Shown here in pieces: positions 1 through 9,496 of a DNA stretch of 64,000 bases; position 1 is the first letter of the stretch; the number at the start of each line of letters is the position of its first letter. The position numbers and the translations under genes are program-made. Source of the stretch: Micromonospora yangpuensis (lineage in GTDB: Bacteria; Actinomycetota; Actinomycetes; Mycobacteriales; Micromonosporaceae); NCBI RefSeq assembly GCF_900091615.1, contig NZ_FMIA01000002.1, positions 4,402,001 to 4,466,000 on the forward strand, written 5' to 3'. The notes under the pieces were generated by a model. It worked only from the letters and a program-made list of their open reading frames with translations. It made no database searches and was not told where the DNA came from.

Positions 1-526
1 CGGTCCGCTCCGGTCAAGGCACCCACTCTCGGATACCGACATCCGGGAGGGTCTCGAAAAGGCCCATGAGAAAAGGCAGACGAAGCCCAATTTCAGGTTG
101 GCCGAGGACATCCTGCTCCAGAACGGCAGGAGATTCAATCCTGAGGCCTGGCTGAGTAGCGCACAACAGGCCGGAAGAGCCATCCCCGAAGAATTGCGGC
201 CGGCGGTCGCCAGATTCCGAAACCTGGAATGGTCCGGGCCGCTCATGGTGATCGCCAACTCCCGGCGAGGCCAGGACAGCACCGCACCTACCGACGCCCC
301 GAGCGGTCAGCTGACCGCCGCCGCAGCCGGAGCCCGGATCACTGCCCCGGTCCAGCCGCCACCGGAACCATCGGACCTCCTCAGCCCGGCCAACGCCGCC
401 ATGGCCCGGATAGCTCCCGCTGCCCCGCCTCCGCCGGCACCGGCGGATCGCTCGGCCACCAGGCCCGCGGCGGGTGGCCGGGCGGCGTCACCCGACCCGG
501 ACGTGCCCGTCAAACGCCGCCGTTGA
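1..526 (+). CDS. Hypothetical protein, 3' end only (5' end outside window)
   Basis: The reading frame is open from the first bases of the window and ends with TGA at 526, so this is the C-terminal part of a longer gene. A TTG at 98 could serve as a start, but nothing stops the frame upstream of it. The first ~80 residues look globular ([13 protein letters not shown], then a stretch with [10 protein letters not shown]). The last ~90 residues are Pro/Ala-rich low complexity ending in KRRR. Base composition of the first 250 bp is less GC-rich than the neighbours, which could mean recent acquisition. It converges on the ABC-F gene and overlaps its end by 17 bp. I do not recognise the family. Confidence 0.5.
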   Translation, partial: GPLRSRHPLSDTDIREGLEKAHEKRQTKPNFRLAEDILLQNGRRFNPEAWLSSAQQAGRAIPEELRPAVARFRNLEWSGPLMVIANSRRGQDSTAPTDAPSGQLTAAAAGARITAPVQPPPEPSDLLSPANAAMARIAPAAPPPPAPADRSATRPAAGGRAASPDPDVPVKRRR

Positions 527-2234
527 CCGGCTCCGCCTGCACCTGCCCGGTGGGTGCGGCACCCAGGTGCAGGCGGGGCCAGTCCGCCAGGTCCCGGAGG
601 AGTTGCCGGTCGTGGGTGGCGAGGACGACCGCAGCTCCGGTGCCGCGTAGGGCGGCGGTGAGTTCGTCGACCAGGGTGGCCGAGAGATGGTTTGTCGGTT
701 CGTCGAAAATGATCAGCTCGGGGCGACCGGCGAGTTGGACGGCCAGGTCGAGGCGGCGCTGCTGACCCTGTGACATCCGGGACACCGGCACCCGCAGCGC
801 GTCCCGGTCGAGCAGACCGAGGCCGCTCAGCGGGAGCACCGCCCCGGCGCTGACCGTCCCGGCGGCGGCCAGCCGCCCCACCTGCCGGTCGTAGACGTCC
901 CGCGCGGTCCGCTCCGACTCCCACCGGGGCACCTCCTGGGTCAGCACCGCGACGCGTACCCGGTTGGCCCGGGTCACCGTACCGGTGGTGGGTTCCAGGT
1001 GCCCGCCGAGCACCGACAGCAGGGTGGACTTGCCGGCGCCGTTGCCCCCGGTGACCAGCAACCGGTCGCCGGCGGTGACGGTGAGCGAGATCGGTCCCGC
1101 CAGCCGGCCGGTCACCTCGACGTCGACGGCGCGCAGCAGCGACGCGCCCGCCCGCGCCCCGAGGTGGGGCCAGCGCAGCGTCAGCGGCGGAGGCGGGACG
1201 GTGATCCGGTGCGCGTCGAGCGCCTCCTGCTGCCGGTGGAAGGCCTGCACGACGCCGGGGGCCCGGGACTGCCGCTGGTGCTTGCCGGTGCCCTTGTCCG
1301 GCCGCCATCCGGTGTGCAGCCGGTCGCGGGCCTGGGCGACGGCCTCCGTGAGTCGGCGGCGCTCACCCTGCTGCCGCTCGTACTCCTGCTCCCAGCGCTG
1401 CCGGTCACGGCGGCGTTCGTCCTGCCAGGCGTCGTACCCGCCGGCGTACAGCTGGGCCTGGCCGTCCTGGCTGGGGTCGAGGTCGAGGAACTGGTGGGCC
1501 ACGTCGCGCAGCAGCGCCCGGTCGTGACTGACCAGCGCGAAGCCGCCGGGATGCTCGCGCAGGCGACGGGTGAGGAACGCCAGCCCGTCCGCGTCGAGGT
1601 GGTTGGTGGGTTCGTCGAGCAGCAGGATGTCGTGGCTGGCCCCGAGCAGGCAGGCCAGCCGTACCCGGTAGCGCTGCCCCACCGACAGGGTGGCCAACTC
1701 CCGGTCGCGGTCGGTGCAGGCACCGAGCGCCGCCAGCGCGATCTCCACCCGGCGCTCGGCGTCCCAGGCGTCCAGGCGGGTCGCCGCGTCCAGGGCGACG
1801 GCGTACCGGTCGTCGGCGCCGGCGGCCCCCTCGGTCAGCGCCAGGGTGGCCGACTCCAACGCGGCCAACGCGGCCAGCGGGGCCCGCAGCGCGGCCGAGG
1901 TCAGGGTCCCGACGGTCGCGCTGGCGGCGACCGTCAACTCCTGCTCGACCATACCGACCGTGCCGGTCCGCGCGACGCTACCGCGATCGGGTACGAGCAG
2001 ACCAGCGAGGACGTGCAGCAGCGTGGTCTTGCCACGGCCGTTCTCGCCGACCACGGCCAGCCGGGACCGGGCGGAGACGGTGACCGAGACGTCGTGCAGG
2101 ACCCGGCGGCCACCTCGGGTGACGCAGATGTCGTCGGCCCGCAGGTGGGCGCTCGGACCGGCCGGAAGGTCGTCGACCGCTACCGGGCCGGACGGGGTCG
2201 ACGGGGACAGGGAGAGGTCAGGGGTGTGGGACAC
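510..2234 (-). CDS. ABC-F family ATPase, antibiotic-resistance type
   Basis: A 574-residue soluble protein with two ABC domains and no membrane segments, as expected of ABC-F proteins, which act on the ribosome. Domain 1 has Walker A GENGRGKT at residues 63-70, signature LSVGQ at 183-187 and Walker [12 protein letters not shown] at 204-214. A charged linker rich in Arg, Glu and Gln spans about 255-345. Domain 2 has Walker A GGNGAGKS at 396-403, signature MSQGQ at 486-490 and Walker [11 protein letters not shown] at 507-516. The GTG start has GGAG six bases upstream. The gene lies behind a 14-codon leader ORF and paired hairpins, a layout known for drug-inducible ABC-F and Erm genes of actinobacteria. 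That supports a ribosome-protection role against macrolide, lincosamide or related drugs; the actual substrate is unknown. Confidence 0.85.
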   Translation of the reverse strand: MSHTPDLSLSPSTPSGPVAVDDLPAGPSAHLRADDICVTRGGRRVLHDVSVTVSARSRLAVVGENGRGKTTLLHVLAGLLVPDRGSVARTGTVGMVEQELTVAASATVGTLTSAALRAPLAALAALESATLALTEGAAGADDRYAVALDAATRLDAWDAERRVEIALAALGACTDRDRELATLSVGQRYRVRLACLLGASHDILLLDEPTNHLDADGLAFLTRRLREHPGGFALVSHDRALLRDVAHQFLDLDPSQDGQAQLYAGGYDAWQDERRRDRQRWEQEYERQQGERRRLTEAVAQARDRLHTGWRPDKGTGKHQRQSRAPGVVQAFHRQQEALDAHRITVPPPPLTLRWPHLGARAGASLLRAVDVEVTGRLAGPISLTVTAGDRLLVTGGNGAGKSTLLSVLGGHLEPTTGTVTRANRVRVAVLTQEVPRWESERTARDVYDRQVGRLAAAGTVSAGAVLPLSGLGLLDRDALRVPVSRMSQGQQRRLDLAVQLAGRPELIIFDEPTNHLSATLVDELTAALRGTGAAVVLATHDRQLLRDLADWPRLHLGAAPTGQVQAEPVNGGV

Positions 2235-2259
2235 GAGGCGCTCCGCAGCTCGGGATCGA

Positions 2260-2304
2260 GCCGGGCAGCCGGAAACAGCCGCCCGGCGGGGAAGCCGGGA
2301 CGGC
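2260..2304 (-). promoter_or_regulatory. Mutually exclusive hairpins between leader peptide and ABC-F start
   Basis: The segment GCCCGGC at 2281-2287 can pair either with GCCGGGC at 2260-2266 (7 bp perfect, 14-nt loop) or, through CCCGGC, with GCCGGG at 2294-2299 (6-nt loop, extended by GCCG 2278-2281 with CGGC 2301-2304 around a bulged A). The two pairings share one arm and cannot form together, the layout of an attenuator. There is no U-run, so Rho-dependent or translational control is as likely as intrinsic termination. Confidence 0.5.
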
Positions 2305-2335
2305 GAGCGCGGATCAGGTCAGAGGTGCGCCGCCG

Positions 2336-2380
2336 TCAGCGGGCGGAACGCACCTTCTGCGACCACAGGCCTCTACTCAT
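2336..2380 (-). CDS. Leader peptide MSRGLWSQKVRSAR upstream of the ABC-F gene
   Basis: A 14-codon ORF with ATG at 2380 and TGA ending at 2336, about 100 nt ahead of the ABC-F start. A TATCGT hexamer at 2393-2388 leaves seven bases before the ATG, so the transcript probably begins at the A of the ATG (leaderless). Its position and the competing hairpins downstream fit ribosome-mediated attenuation: drug-stalled ribosomes on the leader would shift RNA folding and permit ABC-F expression. The ORF and hairpins are seen directly; the mechanism is inferred from known actinobacterial ABC-F, erm and whiB7 leaders. Confidence 0.6.
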   Translation of the reverse strand: MSRGLWSQKVRSAR

Positions 2381-2387
2381 GCCGGGA

Positions 2388-2393
2388 ACGATA
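2388..2393 (-). promoter_or_regulatory. -10 hexamer TATCGT of the ABC-F leader transcript
   Basis: TATCGT lies seven bases before the leader-peptide ATG. It would place the transcription start on or next to the ATG. A plausible -35 (TGACGT) lies 18 bp further upstream. Confidence 0.4.
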
Positions 2394-2421
2394 ACAGGAA
2401 GCAACCTCCGTACGTCAGCCG

Positions 2422-3318
2422 TCAGTACCGACGCCACCCCATGATCCGCTCACGACCGAGCACACCGACATAGTCCCAGGGTTCATCGAGGCAGGACGCC
2501 GTGTCGGCCGCACGGATGATCCCGGTCAGCCGTTCCATCAGCTCGTCCGGGTCGGGCTGCGCCTGCTCACAGAGCTGGACGTGCACCGCGCGGATCGCGC
2601 CGCCGATCTCAGCCGGCTCTTCCTCGTACGTCTCCCAGGCGTCCATGAGGTGCCCGGCGATCCCGTCCCAGGCGCGGGCCGCCCGTTCGACCACCAGCAG
2701 CGTGGCCTCGGTCACCGGGCGGGCGGCCAACGTCTGCACCTCCTCCACGATCGCCTGGCCGGCCTTCGCCACGTCGTGCAGGTCCCAGCGGTATCCGCTG
2801 GTCGACTCGTCGGCCAGCCTCTCGACAGTCCGGGCGATGTCCGCCAACTCGGCATCGGTCGGCGGTGCCAGCCGGCCGGTGTGTGCCCGCAGCCGAGCCT
2901 CCAACACCCGGTCGGTGGCCGCGTACTCCGCGATCAGGAAGGCCAGCCGGCGGGCAGGCAGCGTGCCCGCCAGGTCGGCCAGCTCGGCCACCTTCGGATC
3001 GACGGTCACCGCGGACGGCGGGGTGGCAGCCGACGAGAAGGCGAAGTTGTCGGCCAGGGCGACCGTGGTGACGGCCACCGCGTGTGCGCAGAGTTCCTGC
3101 TCGTCCGGGCAGTCACACTCGACGGTGAAGCCCTCCGAGGTGACCCCGACCCAGACCTCGTACGGCGGCTCGTCGGCCGCCCGGAGCACGGCGGACACTC
3201 CCCCGCCGGCCGAAACGACCGTTGCCGGCTCACCGGCGGCCCGAAGACGGTCGGCCACCTCGCAGGCCGACGGACCGGCGATGTCGCGCAGGGATTCGAT
3301 GTCGATGCGTACGGCCAT
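2422..3318 (-). CDS. SWIM zinc-finger protein
   Basis: About 298 residues counted from the ATG at 3318; a GTG at 3339 is an alternative start adding seven residues. The SWIM signature CxCx6CxH is intact: C68, C70, C77 and H79. SWIM domains bind zinc and mediate DNA or protein contacts; the partner here is unknown. The C-terminal two thirds are predicted helical with no recognised catalytic motif. The gene stands alone between the ABC-F locus and a gene-poor stretch, so context gives no further hint. Family assignment rests on the motif alone. Confidence 0.7.
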   Translation of the reverse strand: MAVRIDIESLRDIAGPSACEVADRLRAAGEPATVVSAGGGVSAVLRAADEPPYEVWVGVTSEGFTVECDCPDEQELCAHAVAVTTVALADNFAFSSAATPPSAVTVDPKVAELADLAGTLPARRLAFLIAEYAATDRVLEARLRAHTGRLAPPTDAELADIARTVERLADESTSGYRWDLHDVAKAGQAIVEEVQTLAARPVTEATLLVVERAARAWDGIAGHLMDAWETYEEEPAEIGGAIRAVHVQLCEQAQPDPDELMERLTGIIRAADTASCLDEPWDYVGVLGRERIMGWRRY

Positions 3319-3339
3319 CCCGACATCCAACCCGGTCAC

Positions 3340-3638
3340 CCGATGCCACCGGCATCCGGGGCGACGTCACGGGTGGAGAATCGCCCAGGGCCAGCAGGTC
3401 GACATCCTCCAGCGGCCGGGCCGACCACCAACCTGAGCCCCGACCTCGCCGCTCCTGGCTACGGAATCCTGGTCACGGCCGACCTGCACCAGTTGCAGCG
3501 CGAAGAGGAACGCCGAGAAAGTCCGGCTTCCACCACGTGCGCTTTCCACAGGTCGGCAACGGGCTGCCGGCGGTGGCCAGCGTGATCGCCACCATCGTGA
3601 CAGGTCTACCGGCTGTCCTTCCAGAGCTTCAAGCGGAC
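3340..3638. other. Gene-poor stretch
   Basis: I find no convincing gene here. Open frames exist on both strands but none shows a recognisable motif, ribosome binding site or consistent codon bias. The stretch separates the SWIM gene from the palindromes and gene remnant at 3639-3835, and may be decayed sequence. Confidence 0.35.
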
Positions 3639-3695
3639 ACAACTTCCTTGTTGTAGTGGTCTCCGGAGGGTGCGTGGGGACAACATCCTGGTTGT
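3639..3695. promoter_or_regulatory. Two operator-like palindromes ACAAC-N6-GTTGT, 41 bp apart
   Basis: ACAAC-TTCCTT-GTTGT lies at 3639-3654 and ACAAC-ATCCTG-GTTGT at 3680-3695. The start-to-start distance of 41 bp is about four helical turns, so two repressor dimers would sit on the same face of DNA. The second site ends 12 bp before the GTG of the degraded gene at 3708. The repressor is not identified. Confidence 0.5.
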
Positions 3696-3707
3696 TGTGG
3701 AACATCT

Positions 3708-3835
3708 GTGACGGACATCGGCCTGGGGCGACGGTGGACGTTGCATCTCAGTTTTCCGGGCCGGGACCTGACGGAGGCTCGCGAGCCGGCGGTGATCGAC
3801 ACGGAGGGGTTGACCGTGCTGCGGTCGGTGACCGC
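3708..3835 (+). pseudogene. Remnant of a paralogue of the hypothetical gene at 8431
   Basis: From the GTG at 3708 the translation contains RRWTLHLSFPGRDL followed by TEAREPAVIDTEGLTVLR. The intact protein encoded at 8431-8961 has RRWTLHLSYLADDL followed by QAAREQAVVYTEGLMILR. About 21 of 33 aligned residues are identical. After residue ~38 the similarity ends, and the same frame simply runs antisense through the UvrA-like gene. The N-terminal half and the Cys/His-containing C-terminus of the intact version are absent, so this is a truncated copy. Confidence 0.6.
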
Positions 3836-3857
3836 GCCCCCGGGTGCGGGAAGTCGG

Positions 3858-6248
<2,391 letters not shown>

Positions 6249-6312
6249 GGTGTCTCCAGGGTCAGCCACCGGTGCCCGACGAGGCACCGTTGATGCAGGT
6301 CAGGGCGGTGGG

Positions 6313-6723
6313 TCAGCCTAGCTGCTGGATCCGGATCAGGTTGCCCGCCGGATCGCGTACGGCGCAGTCGCGCACCCCGTACGGCTGGTCGGTCGGCTCC
6401 TGGACGACATCGGCGTCACCGGCCTGCAACCGCTCGAAGGCACCGGCCAGGTCTTTGCTGGCCAGCAGAATACCGGCGTACGTCCCCTTTGCCATCATCT
6501 CGGCGATGGTCCGGCGCTCGTCGTCGGTGACACCGGGGTCGGCCGCCGGCGGGTGCAGCACGATGGAGACGTCGGGCTGTCCGGCGGGGCCGACGGTGAG
6601 CCAGCGCATCCCGTCGTAGCCGACGTCGTTGCGGACCTCGAAGCCGAGGGTGTCGCGGTAGAAGGCCAGGGAGGCCTCCGGGTCGGTGTGCGGCAGGAAG
6701 CTCGCGTTGATGGTGATGTCCAT
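6313..6723 (-). CDS. VOC family protein (glyoxalase/bleomycin-resistance fold)
   Basis: A 136-residue protein starting at the ATG at 6723. It has the beta-alpha-beta-beta-beta pattern of one VOC module duplicated: the N-terminal half carries FYRDTLGFEV and the C-terminal half ends DPAGNLIRIQQLG, both typical. VOC proteins bind divalent metals and act as dioxygenases, isomerases or drug-binding proteins; the substrate cannot be read from sequence. The start lies five bases after the stop of the AraC-type regulator gene, so the two form an operon and the regulator probably controls it. Confidence 0.8.
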   Translation of the reverse strand: MDITINASFLPHTDPEASLAFYRDTLGFEVRNDVGYDGMRWLTVGPAGQPDVSIVLHPPAADPGVTDDERRTIAEMMAKGTYAGILLASKDLAGAFERLQAGDADVVQEPTDQPYGVRDCAVRDPAGNLIRIQQLG

Positions 6724-6728
6724 GCCGG

Positions 6729-7175
6729 TCACGCTAACTGCGGTTCGGCGGCCCGCGCTTCTCGATTCCTGATCGGTCTGGTGACCTGTCTGGCCAGGCA
6801 GGGCGGCAGCTCCGCGGTCGCCCGGTGCCGGTTGCGGTAGACGCCGGGCGGCACCCCGACCAGCTCGGTGAAACGGGTGCTGAAGGTGCCCAGCGAGGCA
6901 CAACCGACGGCGAGACAGACCTCGGTGACGCTCAGGTCGCCCCGGCGCAGCAGCGCCATCGCCCGCTCGATGCGCCGGGTCATCAGGTACGCGTACGGCG
7001 ACTCACCGTAGGCGGCCCGGAACTGGCGACTGAGATGCCCGGCCGACAGGTGCACGCCCCGGGCCAGCGACTCGACGTCCAGCGGCTGCGCGTACTCCCG
7101 GTCGATCCGGTCGCGCACGCGCCGCAGCCGGGCCAGGTCGCGCAGGTGCTGCGCCTCGGCGGAATTCCTGCTCAC
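6729..7175 (-). CDS. AraC-family transcriptional regulator (short form)
   Basis: A 148-residue protein with the two helix-turn-helix motifs of the AraC/XylS DNA-binding domain over about residues 20-110: DVESLARGVHLSAGHLSRQF, then SVTEVCLAVGCASLGTFSTR. No separate ligand domain is present, so it is a minimal AraC regulator. I chose the GTG at 7175 because upstream residues in the frame are Gly/Ala/Arg-rich and unlike the family. It is transcribed directly into the VOC gene. AraC-VOC pairs of this form are common in actinomycetes. Confidence 0.75.
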   Translation of the reverse strand: MSRNSAEAQHLRDLARLRRVRDRIDREYAQPLDVESLARGVHLSAGHLSRQFRAAYGESPYAYLMTRRIERAMALLRRGDLSVTEVCLAVGCASLGTFSTRFTELVGVPPGVYRNRHRATAELPPCLARQVTRPIRNREARAAEPQLA

Positions 7176-7224
7176 CTGCCCGATCGTGCCACGTCCCGCA
7201 CCGCCTGACTCCTGGGCATGCCGC

Positions 7225-7410
7225 TCAGAGTCCGCCGACGAAGGACCGCCAGGCATCCCGGCCGAAGCGGAGCACGGGCCCGTCCGGATCCTTGGAATCC
7301 CGAACCGCCAACCCGCCGGACAGGTCAGCCACCTCGACACAGTTCGACCCGCTTGCGCTGCTCCGGCTGCTCTTGCGCCACTGCATCGCGTGGACATCGA
7401 GAGCAGTCAT
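7225..7410 (-). CDS. DUF397 small protein
   Basis: A 61-residue protein starting at the ATG at 7410. It has the DUF397 signature: WRKSSRSSASGSNCVEVA near the N-terminus and VRDSKDPDGPVLRF in the middle. DUF397 genes in actinomycetes normally follow an XRE/DUF5753 regulator gene, and this one lies 22 bp after such a gene. Work on Streptomyces pairs of this type suggests a regulator with a small antagonist or partner. That role is inferred here. Confidence 0.85.
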   Translation of the reverse strand: MTALDVHAMQWRKSSRSSASGSNCVEVADLSGGLAVRDSKDPDGPVLRFGRDAWRSFVGGL

Positions 7411-7432
7411 CGCCTCGCCCCTAATCTGCAGG

Positions 7433-8287
7433 TCAATCCGGATAGCCCTCGGCCACCCGGGCAAGGAAGGCTGTCGACTCGTCCGGGTCGAGCGCCTTCG
7501 CGCGCAGGTGGTCGAACACGAGTCTATATCGCACCACCTGCTTCTCCTCCTCCAGAAGCAGCGTGCTGGAGTCGTTGTCGAGGTAGACCACGGTCGGGTC
7601 CAACAATGGGTCGGCATAGTCCAGCAGGGTGAAAGGACCGCCCATGGCCGCATGCGCCCCGGCGGCGAACGGCAGGATCTGCAGCTCGACGGTTGCCAGC
7701 TCGGAAACGTCAATCAGGCGTCGGAGTTGCGCCTTCATGACTCTCGGCCCACCGACGACACGACGCACCACCGCCTCGTCGAGCACGACCCACAGCCGGG
7801 GCGGTGCGTCTCGGGACAGGAGCACCTTGCGGCTGAGGCGAGCTGCCACCCGTCGGTCGACCTCGTCGTGGTCGGCGGTGGTGCGGCCGGCCTTGACGAT
7901 GGCGCGGACGTACTCCTCGGTCTGCAGCAGACCGGGAACGTAGAGGCTCTCGAAGGCACTGATCGACGTCGCCTCGGCCTCGAAGCCAACGTAGTCGTCC
8001 GGCAGCACGTCGCCGTACGCACTCCACCAGCCCTTCTGCCGCGCCTGTCGGAGCAACCCGGTCAGCGACTCACGCTCCCCCTCGGAGGCGTCGTAGAGGT
8101 CGAGCAAGGACTGCATGTCCTTGGGCATCACCCGGGAGTGCCCGAGTTCGAAGCGGATCACCTTGGTCCGGTGCCAGCCCAGGATCTTGGCCACTTCCTC
8201 CGCCGTACGCCCGGTCCGGTCGCGTAGCCGACGAAGCTCGCGACGGAGCCGACGTGCTCGGATCGTCGGACTGGGCACCTGAGCCAT
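7433..8287 (-). CDS. XRE-family HTH regulator with DUF5753 domain
   Basis: A 284-residue protein counted from the ATG at 8287, with GGAGG eight bases upstream. The N-terminal HTH (residues about 8-62) contains TAEEVAKILGWHRTKVIRFE. The remaining ~220 residues form the DUF5753 ligand or partner domain, with YVPGLLQTEEYVRA and the C-terminal DLLDYADP-like core. It is followed 22 bp later by a DUF397 gene, its usual partner. It diverges from the hypothetical gene at 8431 across a 143-bp promoter region that is AT-rich for this genome, so it may control both directions. Confidence 0.85.
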   Translation of the reverse strand: MAQVPSPTIRARRLRRELRRLRDRTGRTAEEVAKILGWHRTKVIRFELGHSRVMPKDMQSLLDLYDASEGERESLTGLLRQARQKGWWSAYGDVLPDDYVGFEAEATSISAFESLYVPGLLQTEEYVRAIVKAGRTTADHDEVDRRVAARLSRKVLLSRDAPPRLWVVLDEAVVRRVVGGPRVMKAQLRRLIDVSELATVELQILPFAAGAHAAMGGPFTLLDYADPLLDPTVVYLDNDSSTLLLEEEKQVVRYRLVFDHLRAKALDPDESTAFLARVAEGYPD

Positions 8288-8315
8288 CGCAGCCACCTCC
8301 ACCAGGAGTCATCGA

Positions 8316-8345
8316 TTCTTACCACACGGCTAAAAAAGAGTTCAA
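8316..8345 (-). promoter_or_regulatory. Promoter of the XRE-DUF397 operon
   Basis: TTGAAC at 8345-8340 as -35 and TAAGAA at 8321-8316 as -10 are separated by 18 bp containing a run of six T on this strand. A palindrome CAACGTTG lies at 8365-8372 within the same divergent region and could be an operator. Confidence 0.45.
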
Positions 8346-8430
8346 GCATCTCCGTCAGTAAACACAACGTTGCATTTTCTCTCCTCACGACGCAGACTGT
8401 CGGTAAGCGGTAGCACACAGAGCGGAAGGG

Positions 8431-8961
8431 GTGGGAGTGGACAGCAACGGATCTTCGTGCCGGAGGGTGCCCGGTGGCGGGTTCCAGGAGGAACTGGCTG
8501 CCGTGCTCGACCGGGCGGACGTCTCCGAGCAGGTGCGGGCCGCCGTCGCACACGCGCTGACCCGACGGGACCCGCTCTCGTCGTACGTCGAATCGTTGGT
8601 GGGCCGGTATGCGACCGAGCGGGAGCGGCGCTCGGGTCCGCCGCTGGTTCCCGCCTCGGTCGCGGACGCGCACCGACGGTGGACCCTGCACCTGAGTTAC
8701 CTCGCCGACGACCTGCAGGCGGCCCGGGAGCAGGCGGTGGTCTACACGGAAGGGCTGATGATCCTGCGCCCGGAGCTACCCGGCGACGCCGCGCTGCTCT
8801 CTCGTGCCGACGCCTGGAACCAGGTCGAGCCGCTCTTCTGCGGCCTGCCCGGCCCGGACGGCGAGGTCTGCGCCGACGTCACCGGTCATCCCGGCTTCCA
8901 CAGCGCAGCCGGCCTCGGCGGACTCTGCTGGGGCCACGGCGACACCCCGACCACGTCCTGA
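8431..8961 (+). CDS. Hypothetical protein next to an XRE-DUF397 locus
   Basis: About 176 residues. The GTG at 8431 is used here, but the GTG at 8437 fits the GGAAGG element at 8424-8429 as well. There is no signal peptide or membrane segment. The middle carries RRWTLHLSYLADDL and AREQAVVYTEGL. The C-terminal third has Cys and His residues (FCGLPGPDG, GEVCADVTGHPG, GLCWGHGD) spaced as if to bind a metal, perhaps zinc. A truncated relative lies at 3708. It diverges from the XRE/DUF5753 gene and is followed three bases later by a Uma2 gene. I do not know its function. Confidence 0.6.
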   Translation: MGVDSNGSSCRRVPGGGFQEELAAVLDRADVSEQVRAAVAHALTRRDPLSSYVESLVGRYATERERRSGPPLVPASVADAHRRWTLHLSYLADDLQAAREQAVVYTEGLMILRPELPGDAALLSRADAWNQVEPLFCGLPGPDGEVCADVTGHPGFHSAAGLGGLCWGHGDTPTTS

Positions 8962-8964
8962 CCG

Positions 8965-9459
8965 ATGAGGATGCCAGCGGACGAACATCACCGATACGAG
9001 ATCAGTCCTGACGGATTTCTCTCGATCAGGCTGCCGTCAGGGTTCACCGATGCGGTGATCGCGACCCGGTTGACGGTCTGGTTGGCCGCCGCCGGCCTGT
9101 CGGCGGACCGGATCGCCCAGGCCGTCGGGTTGGCGATCCCCGGCCGGGACGGTGGTGTCGGCGGACGGATTCCCGACCTGGTCGTGTGGAGCAAGGGCCA
9201 GGCCGACGGGGTGTGGCTGCCGGTCACCGACGTACGGCTCGTCGTCGAGATCGTCTCCCCCGGTTCCGAGGGCGTCGACACGGTGACCAAGCGCAACGAG
9301 TACGCCTTCGCCGGCATCCCGCAGTACTGGCTGGTGGAGCAGGACTCGACGCAGACCGTCACCATGCACCGGCTGGTCGGCGACCGGTACGTGACGCACG
9401 CCAGCATGCCGCTCGCCTGGCTGCTCAACACCGCCCCGGCCGAACACGACCTCGACTGA
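8965..9459 (+). CDS. Uma2 family (DUF820) PD-(D/E)XK nuclease-fold protein
   Basis: A 164-residue protein with the Uma2 core: PDLVVWSKG, then VRLVVEIVSPGSEGVDTVTK and YAFAGIPQYWLVE. These provide the Asp and Glu-x-Val residues of a PD-(D/E)XK active site, with a downstream Lys. Uma2 proteins are abundant in actinobacteria and cyanobacteria; nuclease activity is predicted from fold and rarely shown. The start is three bases after the preceding stop with no clear ribosome binding site, so translational coupling is likely. Another member of the family is encoded at 48335. Confidence 0.8.
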   Translation: MRMPADEHHRYEISPDGFLSIRLPSGFTDAVIATRLTVWLAAAGLSADRIAQAVGLAIPGRDGGVGGRIPDLVVWSKGQADGVWLPVTDVRLVVEIVSPGSEGVDTVTKRNEYAFAGIPQYWLVEQDSTQTVTMHRLVGDRYVTHASMPLAWLLNTAPAEHDLD

Positions 9460-9484
9460 GCGCGGAGGTGTCGGTGCCCGCTCG

Positions 9485-9490
9485 TAGAAT
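9485..9490 (+). promoter_or_regulatory. -10 hexamer TAGAAT, leaderless geometry, recQ
   Basis: TAGAAT is followed by six bases and then the recQ ATG, so transcription probably starts at the initiation codon. No Shine-Dalgarno sequence is present, which agrees with a leaderless message. Confidence 0.5.
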
Positions 9491-9496
9491 TCGCGG

